Notes: generated from the sequence alone by a model not told the origin. 64,000 nucleotides of DNA from Nocardia coubleae NBRC 108252 (GCF_001612805.1 NZ_BDBD01000026.1:1-64000), one strand, 5' to 3'. Counted from the first letter of the stretch, positions 26,376-35,646 are shown. Numbers and translations are program-made.

Positions 26376-26389
26376 TGTAACACGTTCTA
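26376..26389 (-). promoter_or_regulatory. KstR-type operator
   Basis: TGTAACACGTTCTA fits the published KstR consensus TNNAACNNGTTNNA exactly. It ends eight bases before the start codon of the nitronate monooxygenase-like gene, overlapping the expected promoter, so a TetR-family repressor could block it. KstR controls cholesterol catabolism in related genera; other TetR regulators use similar palindromes. Confidence 0.5.
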
Positions 26390-26412
26390 GTTTGGTGGAG
26401 AATGCCCAATTT

Positions 26413-27762
26413 CTAGAGTGCCGCGTCCTCCAGCGCCGACAGCGATTCCTCCAGGTGGTCGAGCAATCGATGCAGGTCGGGCAGGGTGCGGCGGCACCCG
26501 ACCAGGCCGAAATCGAGGTTGTCGGCATTGGAGGTGAGGGTGATGTTCACGGCCTGGCTGTCCAGTGGGATGGAGAGCGGGAAGACCGCGTCCAGGCGCG
26601 CGCCGTTCCAGTACATCGATTCGCGCGGACCGGGCACATTGGAGATGACGATGTTGAACGGCGGCGCCGTCATCGACGCGAACCCCGGGAGCAGCATCGC
26701 CGCCATCGGGCTCACCACCGCACCCGACACGGCGAGCGTCTGCAGCGGACCGAGGCCGTGATACACCTGCTTGTTGCGCCGCATCGAATCACTCACCACC
26801 CGAAGGCGTTCCGCCGGGTCCTCGATATCGGTACCGAGATTGCACAGCAGCGCAGCCACTTTCACGCCCTGTGTGTCGAGGTCGTCCTCGTCGCGCAACG
26901 ACACCGGGACCATCGCGATCAGCGGCTTGTCCGGTAAGGCGTTGTGCTCCAGCAGGTACGCGCGCAGCGCGCCCGCCGACATCGCGAGCACCACATCGTT
27001 GAGGGTGGTGCCGGTCGCCTTCTTCACCTGCTTGAGCCGGTCCATCGACCAGCTGCGCACCGCGCACTTGCGAGCGCCCCCGATCGGCACGTTGAGCATG
27101 GTGCGCGGCGCCTCGAACGGGAGGGTGAGCTGCTGCTCGAGCAGCCCGGTCCTGGTGGCTTTCAGCAGCGCGGCCGCCGATGAACTCGCCGACGACAGCG
27201 CGCCGAGCAGTCCCGTCTTCGGCTGCGCGGTCCGCGGTGTGCGCTCCTTGCGCGGCAGGTTCCACGGAACCGTCACCTCGGTGGCGAACGGATCGGTGGT
27301 GAGGGTGCGCTGCATGATCCGCTGGGCGGAAACGCCGTCGATCAGCGCGTGGTGCATCTTCGCGTACAAGGCGAAGCGGCTGTCGGCCAGACCCTCGATG
27401 AAATGCATCTCCCACATCGGGCGGTGCCGGTCGAGCAGCGCGCTGTGCAGGGTCGAGACGTGGTCGAGCAGCTGGTCCATCCCGCCGGGCGCGGGCAGTG
27501 CGCTGTGCTGCACGTGATAGTCCAGGTCGACCTCGTCGTCCTCGGTCCACGCCAGCTGCGGAGCGCCCAGCCAGGTGGCGGGCCGCCTGCTGAAGGTGGG
27601 CCGAACGGTGTTGTCGGCCAGTAAGGTTTCGCGGAGTTCGCGAAGGTAGTCGGGCCCGGCATCCTCGGGCGGTTCGAACAGTTGCAGTGACCCGACGTGC
27701 ATCGGGTGTTCCCGAGATTCCGCGAGCAAGAACAGCGCATCCAGCGGCGCTATGAGATCCAT
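26413..27762 (-). CDS. Wax-ester synthase/diacylglycerol acyltransferase
   Basis: A 449-residue WS/DGAT-family enzyme that makes triacylglycerols or wax esters from acyl-CoA. The catalytic HHxxxDG is at 137-143 (HHALIDG), and the C-terminal half has NVPGP and the conserved PLSIPLDSQ-like segment. The family is much expanded in mycolate actinomycetes. The ATG at 27762 has AGGGGG nine bases upstream. The nitronate monooxygenase-like gene follows 44 bases later on the same strand but has its own operator. Confidence 0.92.
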   Translation of the reverse strand: MDLIAPLDALFLLAESREHPMHVGSLQLFEPPEDAGPDYLRELRETLLADNTVRPTFSRRPATWLGAPQLAWTEDDEVDLDYHVQHSALPAPGGMDQLLDHVSTLHSALLDRHRPMWEMHFIEGLADSRFALYAKMHHALIDGVSAQRIMQRTLTTDPFATEVTVPWNLPRKERTPRTAQPKTGLLGALSSASSSAAALLKATRTGLLEQQLTLPFEAPRTMLNVPIGGARKCAVRSWSMDRLKQVKKATGTTLNDVVLAMSAGALRAYLLEHNALPDKPLIAMVPVSLRDEDDLDTQGVKVAALLCNLGTDIEDPAERLRVVSDSMRRNKQVYHGLGPLQTLAVSGAVVSPMAAMLLPGFASMTAPPFNIVISNVPGPRESMYWNGARLDAVFPLSIPLDSQAVNITLTSNADNLDFGLVGCRRTLPDLHRLLDHLEESLSALEDAAL

Positions 27763-28021
27763 GCGAGATCGCCCCCTGACGACAGGTGATGGCAAAGATT
27801 TCAGATGATCGACCACGCTGTCGGCTACGGCACCCCTGCGTGCCGTATGTATCCACGCTACCCGGTGGTGTGGAGGACGTCAGCCGAACGTCGCGACCCT
27901 GCCGAACTCCACAGCGCACCACAGCCTCACCTCGTACCGGGAAACAGCGGTCCGGACGAGCAGGCGTTGTTCCACCGAGCCGCGGATCAGTGCATCCGTC
28001 GGTCTCGCATGCGAGAGCGGA

Positions 28022-28894
28022 TCAGGCCCTGACCGTTTCCGCTTCGCGTGGGTCGGCAGCGTCGCGCGGATCATCGGCCAGTGCTTCGGTCGGGTGCTCT
28101 GATTCCGCGATCGGCTGAGTCTCGGTGGCCTGTTCGGGTTCGGCCTTGATGTCAGCGGATCGCTCTGGCACGGACTGCGGTTGCTCCGTCACCTGCTCCG
28201 ACTCGGGCTCGTCGGAATGTGCTGTCGGCGACGGGGTTTCGGCAACCGGCCGGACCGGTACCGGAGCCGGTTCCGCGCCTACGGTTTTCGAGGCGATCTC
28301 GATCCCGAGTTCGATCCGGGTGGTCTCCACCAGCGCCCGCTCCTGCTCGGCCGCATGACGCATCGCCTTCTGCCACAGCGACGCCATCTCCTCGAGCTCC
28401 TCCACCGTCGCCTCCACATCGATGTGGAGCTTCAGGCGCTGCATGGTGATGTGCTGAGCGGCGGTGAGCGTGCGCAGCAGGTCCTCGCACTTGTTCGGGA
28501 TGCGGCGATGGGCCACCACCCGCAACCGGGTGAGCATGCCGCTCGGGCGATCCCAGATCACCTTGTGGATCTGCGCGCCCACATTGTCGATCTCGTCGAC
28601 GGTGAGCAGTTCCCAATCGCCACAGCTGGCCAGATCGGCCCGCACCGACGCCGAGGTCTCCAGGATCGAAGCGACCGCGGCGAGCACGGCCTCGCGCCGC
28701 CACGCCTCGTGATCACGTTGGTCGCCGACCATGTTCGACAGCTCGACATGGCGTTGCGCGGCGTCGAGCGCCTGCCTGCCACGCTCGTCGGCCGCCGCGA
28801 GTGCATCGCGGTGGGTTCGGTTGTTGGCGAGCACGCCGACCAGAACTGCGCCGGCGACGGGGAGCGAGCCGAGGAGTGGGAGCCACTGAGTCAC
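28022..28894 (-). CDS. Membrane-anchored coiled-coil protein, unknown
   Basis: A 290-residue protein starting with one membrane helix (LPLLGSLPVAGAVLVGVLA), then a long helical region (about 25-210) with coiled-coil stretches, and an acidic Pro/Glu/Ala-rich tail (215-290). The GTG at 28894 puts the helix at the very N terminus. An ATG at 29002 would add a charged stretch with no counterpart in the rest. I see no enzyme motif and recognise no family. Confidence 0.72.
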   Translation of the reverse strand: MTQWLPLLGSLPVAGAVLVGVLANNRTHRDALAAADERGRQALDAAQRHVELSNMVGDQRDHEAWRREAVLAAVASILETSASVRADLASCGDWELLTVDEIDNVGAQIHKVIWDRPSGMLTRLRVVAHRRIPNKCEDLLRTLTAAQHITMQRLKLHIDVEATVEELEEMASLWQKAMRHAAEQERALVETTRIELGIEIASKTVGAEPAPVPVRPVAETPSPTAHSDEPESEQVTEQPQSVPERSADIKAEPEQATETQPIAESEHPTEALADDPRDAADPREAETVRA

Positions 28895-28983
28895 CCGCCG
28901 ATCATTGCACCGAGGCCCGTCACAGTCACCATGATCGGCGCGTCGGACCGCGATGTCGGTGCGTTCCCGGCGGGCGCGGACAC

Positions 28984-29019
28984 GAAAAACCCGGTGCGAC
29001 ACGAGGTCACACCGGGTTC
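28984..29019 (-). terminator. Intrinsic terminator of the cutinase gene
   Basis: On the minus strand AACCCGGTG, a 13-nt loop and CACCGGGTT form a 9-bp stem followed by TTTTCG. It starts about a dozen bases beyond the cutinase stop, as expected for a Rho-independent terminator. Confidence 0.8.
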
Positions 29020-29030
29020 TTCGGCGTCGA

Positions 29031-30701
29031 TCAGTTCGTCGCGGTGGTGGACGGTTCGACAGTGGTGCTCGGCGCGACCGTTGTGGTCGGAGCCACTGTT
29101 GTGCTCGGCGCGGGCGCCTGGGTGGTGGTTTCCGGGGCGGCGGCCTGGTTGGTCGCCGGTTCTTCGGTCGTGGTCGGCGGGGCCGTCGTGGTGGACGGCG
29201 CGACGGTCGACGATTCGACGGTGGTCGTCGGCTTCGACGTGCTGGTCGCCGCCTTCGACGTGCTCGACGTAGGCGCGGCCACCTTGGACGTGCTCGGCGC
29301 CGCCGAGGTGGTCGTGGTCGCCGGCTTGGTCGGCGCGGCGAGCGCAGCCGTCACATCGGCGTCCTCCGGAGCCGACTTCGCGTCGACCGTCTCGCCCGCC
29401 TGCGCCTGCTTGGCCAGGTGTGTCAGCCAGGCAGCGGCGTACTCCGCCGAGGTCAGCGGCTTACCGTTGGCCGCATCGGAATCGCGCCAGTAGTCGAAGT
29501 GATGACCGGTGCCGTTGGGGCCGAGGGTGAGCTGGTACGGATCGCTCAGCGCGACCGGGATGGTGTTCTGGTTCGTGACGATCAGCCCGACGATCTCGTT
29601 GAACACCTTCTGCGGCAGGTACGCCAGCGGCGAGATCTTCTCGGCCGCAATCGTGTCCGCCTTCGCGGGCGCCTTCGTCTCACCCGGCTTGTAATCCGGG
29701 TCCGAAACCTTCAGCAGCACATCGAGGAAGGTTTCGTCGCTGGCCATCCAATTGGGGTTGGCGGCGATATCGGAAAAGGCGGCCATCGCGATCCGGCCGA
29801 GGGTGAACGCCATGTCCTGGCCCGTCGCCGGGGTGAGACCGTCGCGCTGCAGATCATCGACATTGATCTGCCTGCCCACATTGGCGGCCAGTTGCAGCAG
29901 CGAAATGTTCTCCGGCGCGGCACAAGTCAGGTCGCCCTCGGAGCAGAACGAGGCGATCTTGCCGTTGAGGGCGCCGAAGTCGCCGCCCGTGGTCACGCCC
30001 TTGCCCGAGATCGGCTTCGTGCCGTCCTGGTACTTCTGGTCGAAACCGTCCGGGTTGGCGAACGGGTCCTCGGCGCCGATGAACGGGCCCTCGCCGGCAC
30101 CGCGACCGGCATCGGCGAACATCACCACACCGAGCACGTCGTCGGGGTCGACCACTCCGTAGCCGTCCGCCGGATCGTCGTTGCCGATGCCCTCGGCGAC
30201 GCGGCGGACCACGTCGGCGCCCTCGCTGTAGCCGACGATGGAGAACTTGGTGTCCGGGCACGCCGCGGAGATCTCCCGCATCACGCGCTGGGTGTTGGCG
30301 ACACCCGCGTTCACCGCGTCCTCGTAGGTCGACATGTCCGCCGGATAGGCGATGTACACCGCCGCGTACTGGCCTTCGGCCAGATCGTCACGTGGCGCGT
30401 TCACCACCGGGTCGACCCACACACTGCTGTGGTCGCCCGACAGCGCGGCGGGCAGCGGGTTGCCGTTGGCGTCGAGCAGCATGGCGGTGGTGCCCTCGAC
30501 CGGGGTGTCGTTGCGTCCGGCCACCGAGATGGTCACCATCTCGCGGCACTCGGTCACCGATGTGGTGAGGGTGTATTCGGGGGAAGCGGGCTTCGATGTC
30601 ACCGCGAACGACGCGGCGACGATGGCCGCGACCCCCAACGCCGCAGGCGCGGCAACAGCAGAAGCGATGCGATGTTTCGCGAGAAACGCACGCAGATTCA
30701 T
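29031..30701 (-). CDS. Secreted cutinase-family esterase, Thr/Ser-rich tail
   Basis: A 556-residue exported serine esterase. A signal or anchor segment (about 8-35) precedes a cutinase-fold domain with nucleophile GYSEG (about residue 154-158), an acid in the VDPDDVLG region and a histidine in GHHFDYW (about 412). Residues about 450-556 are a low-complexity tail of TTT, APS and VEPS repeats, probably a flexible wall-spanning stalk. The ATG at 30701 is chosen over one 28 codons upstream because it begins the signal sequence. Mycobacterial cutinases of this kind act on lipids at the cell surface. Confidence 0.88.
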   Translation of the reverse strand: MNLRAFLAKHRIASAVAAPAALGVAAIVAASFAVTSKPASPEYTLTTSVTECREMVTISVAGRNDTPVEGTTAMLLDANGNPLPAALSGDHSSVWVDPVVNAPRDDLAEGQYAAVYIAYPADMSTYEDAVNAGVANTQRVMREISAACPDTKFSIVGYSEGADVVRRVAEGIGNDDPADGYGVVDPDDVLGVVMFADAGRGAGEGPFIGAEDPFANPDGFDQKYQDGTKPISGKGVTTGGDFGALNGKIASFCSEGDLTCAAPENISLLQLAANVGRQINVDDLQRDGLTPATGQDMAFTLGRIAMAAFSDIAANPNWMASDETFLDVLLKVSDPDYKPGETKAPAKADTIAAEKISPLAYLPQKVFNEIVGLIVTNQNTIPVALSDPYQLTLGPNGTGHHFDYWRDSDAANGKPLTSAEYAAAWLTHLAKQAQAGETVDAKSAPEDADVTAALAAPTKPATTTTSAAPSTSKVAAPTSSTSKAATSTSKPTTTVESSTVAPSTTTAPPTTTEEPATNQAAAPETTTQAPAPSTTVAPTTTVAPSTTVEPSTTATN

Positions 30702-30935
30702 ATGTTGATCCCGTTCGAACGACCTACAGGTGGGCAGGCCCCCCGACGGGCCGCATGTCACGAACCATGTCGCCCCCACCTGCAAGATCGTTACTGCGGC
30801 GTACGGGACCGTATGCCCCCATTTCCGTGGTCATGTGGGCTCGCTATCGCCGTGAGGGTGATGGCGCGGGCCGGGTGATAGCGTCCGAATGGAACAATGA
30901 CGACGTGAACCGACCCGTCATCCCCAGGTAGGACT

Positions 30936-31637
30936 ATGACCTCGCACCTCCCGGCCGACACCGTGCACCTCGCGCTGCTGCCCGGCTTCCTCGACCCGGT
31001 GAACCTGCTCAACTCCTTCGGCACCTGGATGCTCGCCGGGCTGCTGCTTGTGGTGTTCATCGAGTCCGGATTGCTGTTCCCCCTGCTGCCCGGCGATTCC
31101 CTGCTGTTCACCGCCGGACTGATCGCGGCGTCTAAGTCGACCGAGATCGAACCGTTCGCGCCGATCGGGGTGCTGCTCGTGCTGATCCCCGTCGCCGCGA
31201 TCCTCGGCGATCAGGTCGGGTACGTGATCGGTGCGCGCGGTGGGACCGCGTTGTTCAAGAGCAACGACGCCCGGTTCTTCAAGAAGCGCTACATCGACGA
31301 ATCCCACGAATTCTTCGAAAAGCACGGACCGATCACCATCGTGCTCGCCCGCTTCGTCCCCATCGTGCGTACCTTCGCGCCCGTGGTGGCGGGCGCGTCC
31401 GGCATGCGGTACCGGACGTTCCTCGTCTACAACGTGGTCGGCGGTATCGCCTGGGGTTCCGGTGTCACCTATCTCGGCTTCCTGCTCGGTCAGATCGCCA
31501 TCGTCCGCGACAATGTCGACCTGATCTTCCTGCTCATCGTCGCCGTCTCCGTGCTGCCGATCGTCGTCGAGGTCGTCAAGCGGATGCGTCGCAAGGGTTC
31601 TCCCGACGAAGACCCCACCGAGCGCGTCAACTCCTGA
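30936..31637 (+). CDS. DedA-family membrane protein
   Basis: A 233-residue integral membrane protein of the DedA/SNARE-associated family, now linked to lipid-carrier and phospholipid flipping. The conserved LPGDSLLFTAG and RFVPIVRTFAPVVAG motifs are intact, including the charged residues in the re-entrant loops. It has five to six hydrophobic segments and a basic C-terminal end. It is divergent from the cutinase gene with 234 bases between starts. Confidence 0.92.
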   Translation: MTSHLPADTVHLALLPGFLDPVNLLNSFGTWMLAGLLLVVFIESGLLFPLLPGDSLLFTAGLIAASKSTEIEPFAPIGVLLVLIPVAAILGDQVGYVIGARGGTALFKSNDARFFKKRYIDESHEFFEKHGPITIVLARFVPIVRTFAPVVAGASGMRYRTFLVYNVVGGIAWGSGVTYLGFLLGQIAIVRDNVDLIFLLIVAVSVLPIVVEVVKRMRRKGSPDEDPTERVNS

Positions 31638-31645
31638 CCGGCCCG

Positions 31646-31670
31646 GCCGGGAAGTTCGACGCTTCCCGGC
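31646..31670. terminator. Hairpin between DedA and hydrolase genes
   Basis: GCCGGGAAG, a 7-nt loop and CTTCCCGGC form a perfect 9-bp stem in the 43-bp gap between two convergent genes. There is no T run. Confidence 0.55.
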
Positions 31671-31680
31671 TCCGTCGGCC

Positions 31681-32481
31681 TCATCCGGCGATTTCGCGCA
31701 CCGAATCCGCGATCGCCCGGAAATCCTTCCGCAGGATCGCACCGTGATTGCTCGGTACCTTCGCCGCGAGCTCGATGTTCTCGTTGCGGGCGACAGCCGA
31801 ATCCAGTCCCTTGCGGATCTTCTCCTGCTCGTCCTTCTTGCTGCCGAACGACGTCCCCGAAGCGATCACATACCGCACCGGAACTGTGATCGCGTCCAAC
31901 ACCGGACCCAGCGCACTCTCCCGCGAGAGTTTCCCGAGCTCGATATTGCTCTCGGCCTGCTCGGCCGCTGACAACCGCGGCGTCAACCCCGTCGGCCGCA
32001 GCAACGGCATCACCCAGTTCAACCGCTTGAACAGTTTCCGGATCCGCTGCTCCATCGCGTCGTCGAGCCAGTCGTACGGAAACGCGCCGTCCACGAGCAC
32101 CGCCCCGATGGTCCGCTCCGGATTCCGTTGCGCCCAATGCGCTCCCACGACCGCGCCATAGGACCACGCCACGACGATGGCCCGCTCCACACCCCTGGCC
32201 GCGAGCACGGCATCCACATCCCGCACCGCCGCCTCGAACGAGTAGTCCTTGGAAGTCTTGGACTTCCGCCCACGCCCCCGCTCGTCGAAGGTGATGTGCC
32301 GGAAGCCGTCACCCAGTTCGGCAATGGTCTTTTTCCAGTAACCCTGGGTAGCGAACTGCCCGTTCAGGTAGATCACCGGAATCCCGTCGCCACCAGTGTC
32401 GGTCACCGCCAGCGCGGTGTCGTCCACCTCGACCATGCCGCTCCACGCATTACCCCGAGTAGTTCCCTGAGCAGTCATCAC
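31681..32481 (-). CDS. Alpha/beta hydrolase, altered nucleophile elbow
   Basis: A 266-residue alpha/beta hydrolase. The elbow reads AWSYGA, so the first glycine of GxSxG is alanine, a variant tolerated in the family. DERGRGRKS takes the position of the usual DxRGxGxS segment, and a late NHG supplies the histidine. The acid is not obvious. Two adjacent ATGs (32481, 32478) are possible. It converges on the dedA gene. The substrate is unknown. Confidence 0.83.
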   Translation of the reverse strand: MMTAQGTTRGNAWSGMVEVDDTALAVTDTGGDGIPVIYLNGQFATQGYWKKTIAELGDGFRHITFDERGRGRKSKTSKDYSFEAAVRDVDAVLAARGVERAIVVAWSYGAVVGAHWAQRNPERTIGAVLVDGAFPYDWLDDAMEQRIRKLFKRLNWVMPLLRPTGLTPRLSAAEQAESNIELGKLSRESALGPVLDAITVPVRYVIASGTSFGSKKDEQEKIRKGLDSAVARNENIELAAKVPSNHGAILRKDFRAIADSVREIAG

Positions 32482-32683
32482 TCTTGCCTTTCAGTCGTTC
32501 TCGCCGTTACGAGAACCACTGTCACGCCGTCCCCTGATACCGCCCTGACACCCCACCTACACGCCCGCTGACACGCACGGCCCGTGACTAGGTCACCACA
32601 GCTGTCCAAGTCGGCTCCTAGTGCCTTCCAAACCTCGGGGAGCATCCTCGGAACACACGGGAAGTCTCAGGAAGGAAGCCGAA

Positions 32684-33160
32684 ATGCTTGTTACCACCGG
32701 CCAGGTCATTGCCACCGTCGCCGTCCTCGCCAATGCCGTCGTCTACGGCACCGATGTCTGCGGGGCGGTGATCATGCGCTCGGTGTACCGGAAGCTCGAC
32801 GACGCGACGGTGACGGTGAGTGCGGGATGGGGTCACTACTACGGCGACAAGCGCATGCCGGTCATCGGCGCCGGAGGCATAGTGACCGCGGTGCTCACCT
32901 TGCTGATCGCGCTGCTGGCCGGCCAGCTGGGCGCCGCCGTCGCCGCGGCAATCACGGTGGCGGCTCTATTCACCTGGCTCGCCCTCTACGTGCGCATCGC
33001 CAAGCCGATCAATTCCCAGCAGACCGCCGCCGCTCTGTCGGGCATCATTCCGCCGAATGCCCGGGCGCTGCAAAACAAGTGGGACAGCATCCTGAAGTAT
33101 CGAGTCACCCTGCAGTTCACCGCCATCGCAGGCTTGTGCACCGCACTGATCCTGTTCTGA
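32684..33160 (+). CDS. DUF1772-type membrane protein
   Basis: A 158-residue membrane protein with four hydrophobic segments. The pattern of a first helix with DVCGAVIM, a conserved Trp-Tyr region (AGWGHYYGDKRMPV) and a final helix fits the DUF1772/anthrone-oxygenase-like family. The ATG at 32684 has GGAAGGAAG just upstream. It is divergent from the hydrolase gene, with 202 bases between. The function is unknown. Confidence 0.78.
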   Translation: MLVTTGQVIATVAVLANAVVYGTDVCGAVIMRSVYRKLDDATVTVSAGWGHYYGDKRMPVIGAGGIVTAVLTLLIALLAGQLGAAVAAAITVAALFTWLALYVRIAKPINSQQTAAALSGIIPPNARALQNKWDSILKYRVTLQFTAIAGLCTALILF

Positions 33161-33205
33161 TCCGTCAGCGAGGCGAAGGCCGCGAAGGTATCGCTCCGAA
33201 ACCGA

Positions 33206-34588
33206 TCAGCCGCGCGCCATATCCACGAACCGGCTCAAATGCAGTTGGTGCGCGACGGTGATCGTGGCCGTCGGACCGTTACGGTGCTTGCCGACGATGA
33301 GGTCGGCTTCACCGCCGCGCGGGTCGTCGCGCTCGAACGCGTCCGGGCGGTGCAGCAGGATGACCATGTCGGCGTCCTGCTCGAGCGAGCCGGACTCGCG
33401 GAGGTCGGACACCATGGGGCGCTTGTCGGTTCGCTGTTCCGGACCACGGTTCAGCTGGGAAATCGCGATCACGGGAACTTCGAGTTCCTTGGCCAGCAGC
33501 TTGAGGTGACGCGAGAATTCCGAGACTTCCTGCTGCCGCGACTCGACCTTCTTACCCGAGCTCATCAGCTGCAGGTAGTCCACCACAACGAGTTTCAGAT
33601 CATGACGCTGCTTGAGCCGCCGCGCCTTGGCCCGAATCTCCATCATGGTCAGGTTCGGCGAATCATCCACGAACAGCGGCGCCTCACTGATCTCACTCAT
33701 CCGCCGCGCGAGCTTCGTCCAGTCGTCATCACTCATCCGCCCGGACCGCATATCACCCAGCTTGATCTTCGCCTCGGCCGAAAGCAGACGCATCACAATC
33801 TCGGTCCGGCTCATTTCGAGCGAGAAAATAACACTGGCCATGCCGTGCTTGATCGAGCAACTGCGCATGAAATCCATTCCAAGGGTCGATTTACCGACAC
33901 CAGGCCTCGCGGCGACGATGATCATCTGACCCGGGTGCAGACCGTTGGTGAGCTCGTCCAGTTCGGTGAAGCCCGTGGGGACGCCGAGGGAGATTCCGCC
34001 TCGGGAGGCGATGGAGTCGATTTCGTCCATCGTCGGCTGGAGGAGTTCTTCGAGGGGGGTGAAGTCCTCGGTGGTGCGGCGTTCGGTGACCTCGTAGATC
34101 TCGGCCTGGGCGCGGTCGACGACCTCGGCGACGTCCTGGCCGTCGGCGCCCGCGTAGCCGAACTGGACGATGCGGGTGCCGGCTTCGACGAGGCGGCGCA
34201 GGATGGCCTTCTCGGCGACGATCTCGGCGTAGAAGCCGGCGTTCGCGGCGGTGGGGACGGTCTGGGTGAGCGTCACCAGGTAGGCGGGGCCGCCGATGCG
34301 CTTCAGCTCGCCACGGCGGTCGAGGCCGGCGGCGACGGTGACGGGGTCGGCGGGTTCGCCGCGGCCGTACAGGTCGAGGATGGTGTCGTAGACGGCCTGG
34401 TGGGCGGGGCGGTAGAAGTCGCCGGGCCGCAGCACCTCCACCACGTCGGCGATGGCGTCCTTGCTCAGCAGCATGCCGCCGAGGACGGACTGTTCGGCAG
34501 CCATGTCGTGCGGGGGCTGACGGCCGAAGTCCTCGCCGGGGGGCTCGGGTGGAAACTCGGTATGCGCGCGGTCACCGGTGGTAGTCAC
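33206..34588 (-). CDS. dnaB: Replicative DNA helicase DnaB
   Basis: A 460-residue hexameric helicase that unwinds DNA ahead of the replication fork. The N-terminal DnaB domain (about 28-130) is followed by a RecA-type motor with Walker A ARPGVGKST (about 223-231), KLVVVDYLQLM as Walker B, and the C-terminal SGSLEQDAD motif. No intein interrupts it, unlike dnaB in M. tuberculosis. The start is a GTG. It lies downstream of the rpsF operon on the same strand, as in mycobacteria, but with 588 bases and a strong terminator between, so it needs its own promoter. Confidence 0.97.
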   Translation of the reverse strand: MTTTGDRAHTEFPPEPPGEDFGRQPPHDMAAEQSVLGGMLLSKDAIADVVEVLRPGDFYRPAHQAVYDTILDLYGRGEPADPVTVAAGLDRRGELKRIGGPAYLVTLTQTVPTAANAGFYAEIVAEKAILRRLVEAGTRIVQFGYAGADGQDVAEVVDRAQAEIYEVTERRTTEDFTPLEELLQPTMDEIDSIASRGGISLGVPTGFTELDELTNGLHPGQMIIVAARPGVGKSTLGMDFMRSCSIKHGMASVIFSLEMSRTEIVMRLLSAEAKIKLGDMRSGRMSDDDWTKLARRMSEISEAPLFVDDSPNLTMMEIRAKARRLKQRHDLKLVVVDYLQLMSSGKKVESRQQEVSEFSRHLKLLAKELEVPVIAISQLNRGPEQRTDKRPMVSDLRESGSLEQDADMVILLHRPDAFERDDPRGGEADLIVGKHRNGPTATITVAHQLHLSRFVDMARG

Positions 34589-35176
34589 CAGAATCGACCC
34601 TCCTCTCTGCCCGCAGAACCGGGGGTTTCACATCGATGTACTCGTTGTACTCCCGGGCACCGACACGAGTGCCAGCAATCGGTTCCCTGCACGATTCCCG
34701 GGGTCACGTGCGAGGCGATGCGATGAACCTAGGCGACGTTTTCGAGCCACGCCAAACCGACATGTGCACACAACTGTGGATAACTTGGGGGTAGTTCACC
34801 TGTTGTTGTGCAGCCCCTGTGGAAAACGTGGGGAAAACCCAGGTCAGTGCGGTAGAACGCCCTGATAGATAGCCCTTTACCAGACTTCGACCCTGTGGAT
34901 TAAAGAAGTCGCGGCGTGTCGGCGAACGTGAACAACCGGGCGTGTTGGGTAAACAGCGGGCGTTCACGTTATGACTGGAGTCACAATTCTGCCGGTCGGT
35001 TTCCTCGGTAATCCACAGGCTGAATAACAGGAGGTCAGGCAGTTGCCGACTGTGGGCCGGGTTACTCGACCACAACGAACCCGAATCTCGGCTACTCGCC
35101 AGCTATCGGAGAAGATCCCTCGACAAGGGCAGCAGAAACCACCCCCGTGACAACACGGGGGTGGTTTCCGGCGAAA
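34589..35176. other. rplI-dnaB gap with DnaA-box-like cluster
   Basis: This 588-bp region contains no convincing gene. It holds the rplI terminator at its right end and four DnaA-box-like 9-mers: TGTGGATAA (34775-34783, reverse of the perfect box TTATCCACA), TGTGGAAAA (34818-34826), TGTGGATTA (34894-34902) and TAATCCACA (35009-35017), each of the last three one mismatch from TTATCCACA. It also has an inverted repeat AACGTGAAC/GTTCACGTT (34925-34933, 34962-34970) and a dyad TGACTGGAGTCA (34972-34983). The dnaB promoter must lie here. Confidence 0.65.
35135..35168 (-). terminator. Strong terminator after rplI
   Basis: GAAACCACCCCCGTG, a 4-nt loop and CACGGGGGTGGTTTC form a perfect 15-bp stem eight bases beyond the rplI stop. 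The A/T-rich ends of the stem and the tight loop make it the strongest hairpin in the window. It should end the rpsF operon transcript. Confidence 0.9.
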
Positions 35177-35629
35177 CTAGTTCGCAGTGACCTCGAGGTC
35201 GAACTTGGCAACCACATCGGGGTGCAGGTGCACCACGATGCCGTGCTTGCCGGTCGCCTTGATGTGCGACTTCGGCAGCTCGATGCTGCGCTTGTCGACC
35301 ACGGGGCCACCGGCTGCCTTGATGGCCGAGGCCACGTCGGCGGTGGTGACCGAACCGAACAGCTTGCCGCTGTCGGCGGTCTTCACGGCCAGCGAGACAC
35401 CGGTCAGGCCCTCGATGGCCTGCTTCAGCTCGTTGGCGTGATCCAGGTCGCGCACCTTGCGGGCGTCCTGGGCGCGGCGGATGCCGTCGACCTGCTTCTG
35501 GGCGCCACGGGTGGCCTGGATGGCCAGACCGCGGGGCAGCAGGAAGTTGCGGCCGTAGCCGTCCTTGACCTCGACAAGGTCGCCGGGGGCGCCGAGATTG
35601 TCGACATCAGCAGTGAGGATGAGCTTCAT
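35177..35629 (-). CDS. rplI: 50S ribosomal protein L9
   Basis: A 150-residue ribosomal protein of normal length. The N-terminal rRNA-binding domain has LGAPGDLVEVKDGYGRNFL (12-30), followed by the long connecting helix and the C-terminal domain. It is the last gene of the rpsF-ssb-rpsR-rplI operon, 17 bases after rpsR, and ends at a strong terminator. Confidence 0.98.
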   Translation of the reverse strand: MKLILTADVDNLGAPGDLVEVKDGYGRNFLLPRGLAIQATRGAQKQVDGIRRAQDARKVRDLDHANELKQAIEGLTGVSLAVKTADSGKLFGSVTTADVASAIKAAGGPVVDKRSIELPKSHIKATGKHGIVVHLHPDVVAKFDLEVTAN

Positions 35630-35646
35630 CTGTCCGACTCCCTTTC

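Noticed and set aside
30712..30721. Palindrome CGTTCGAACG just upstream of the cutinase gene, considered as a LexA-type site
   Set aside because: The actinobacterial LexA box needs GAAC-N4-GTTC spacing; here the halves abut the wrong way round.
33206..34588. Intein in dnaB
   Set aside because: The gene has normal length (460 residues) and the Walker A region is uninterrupted.
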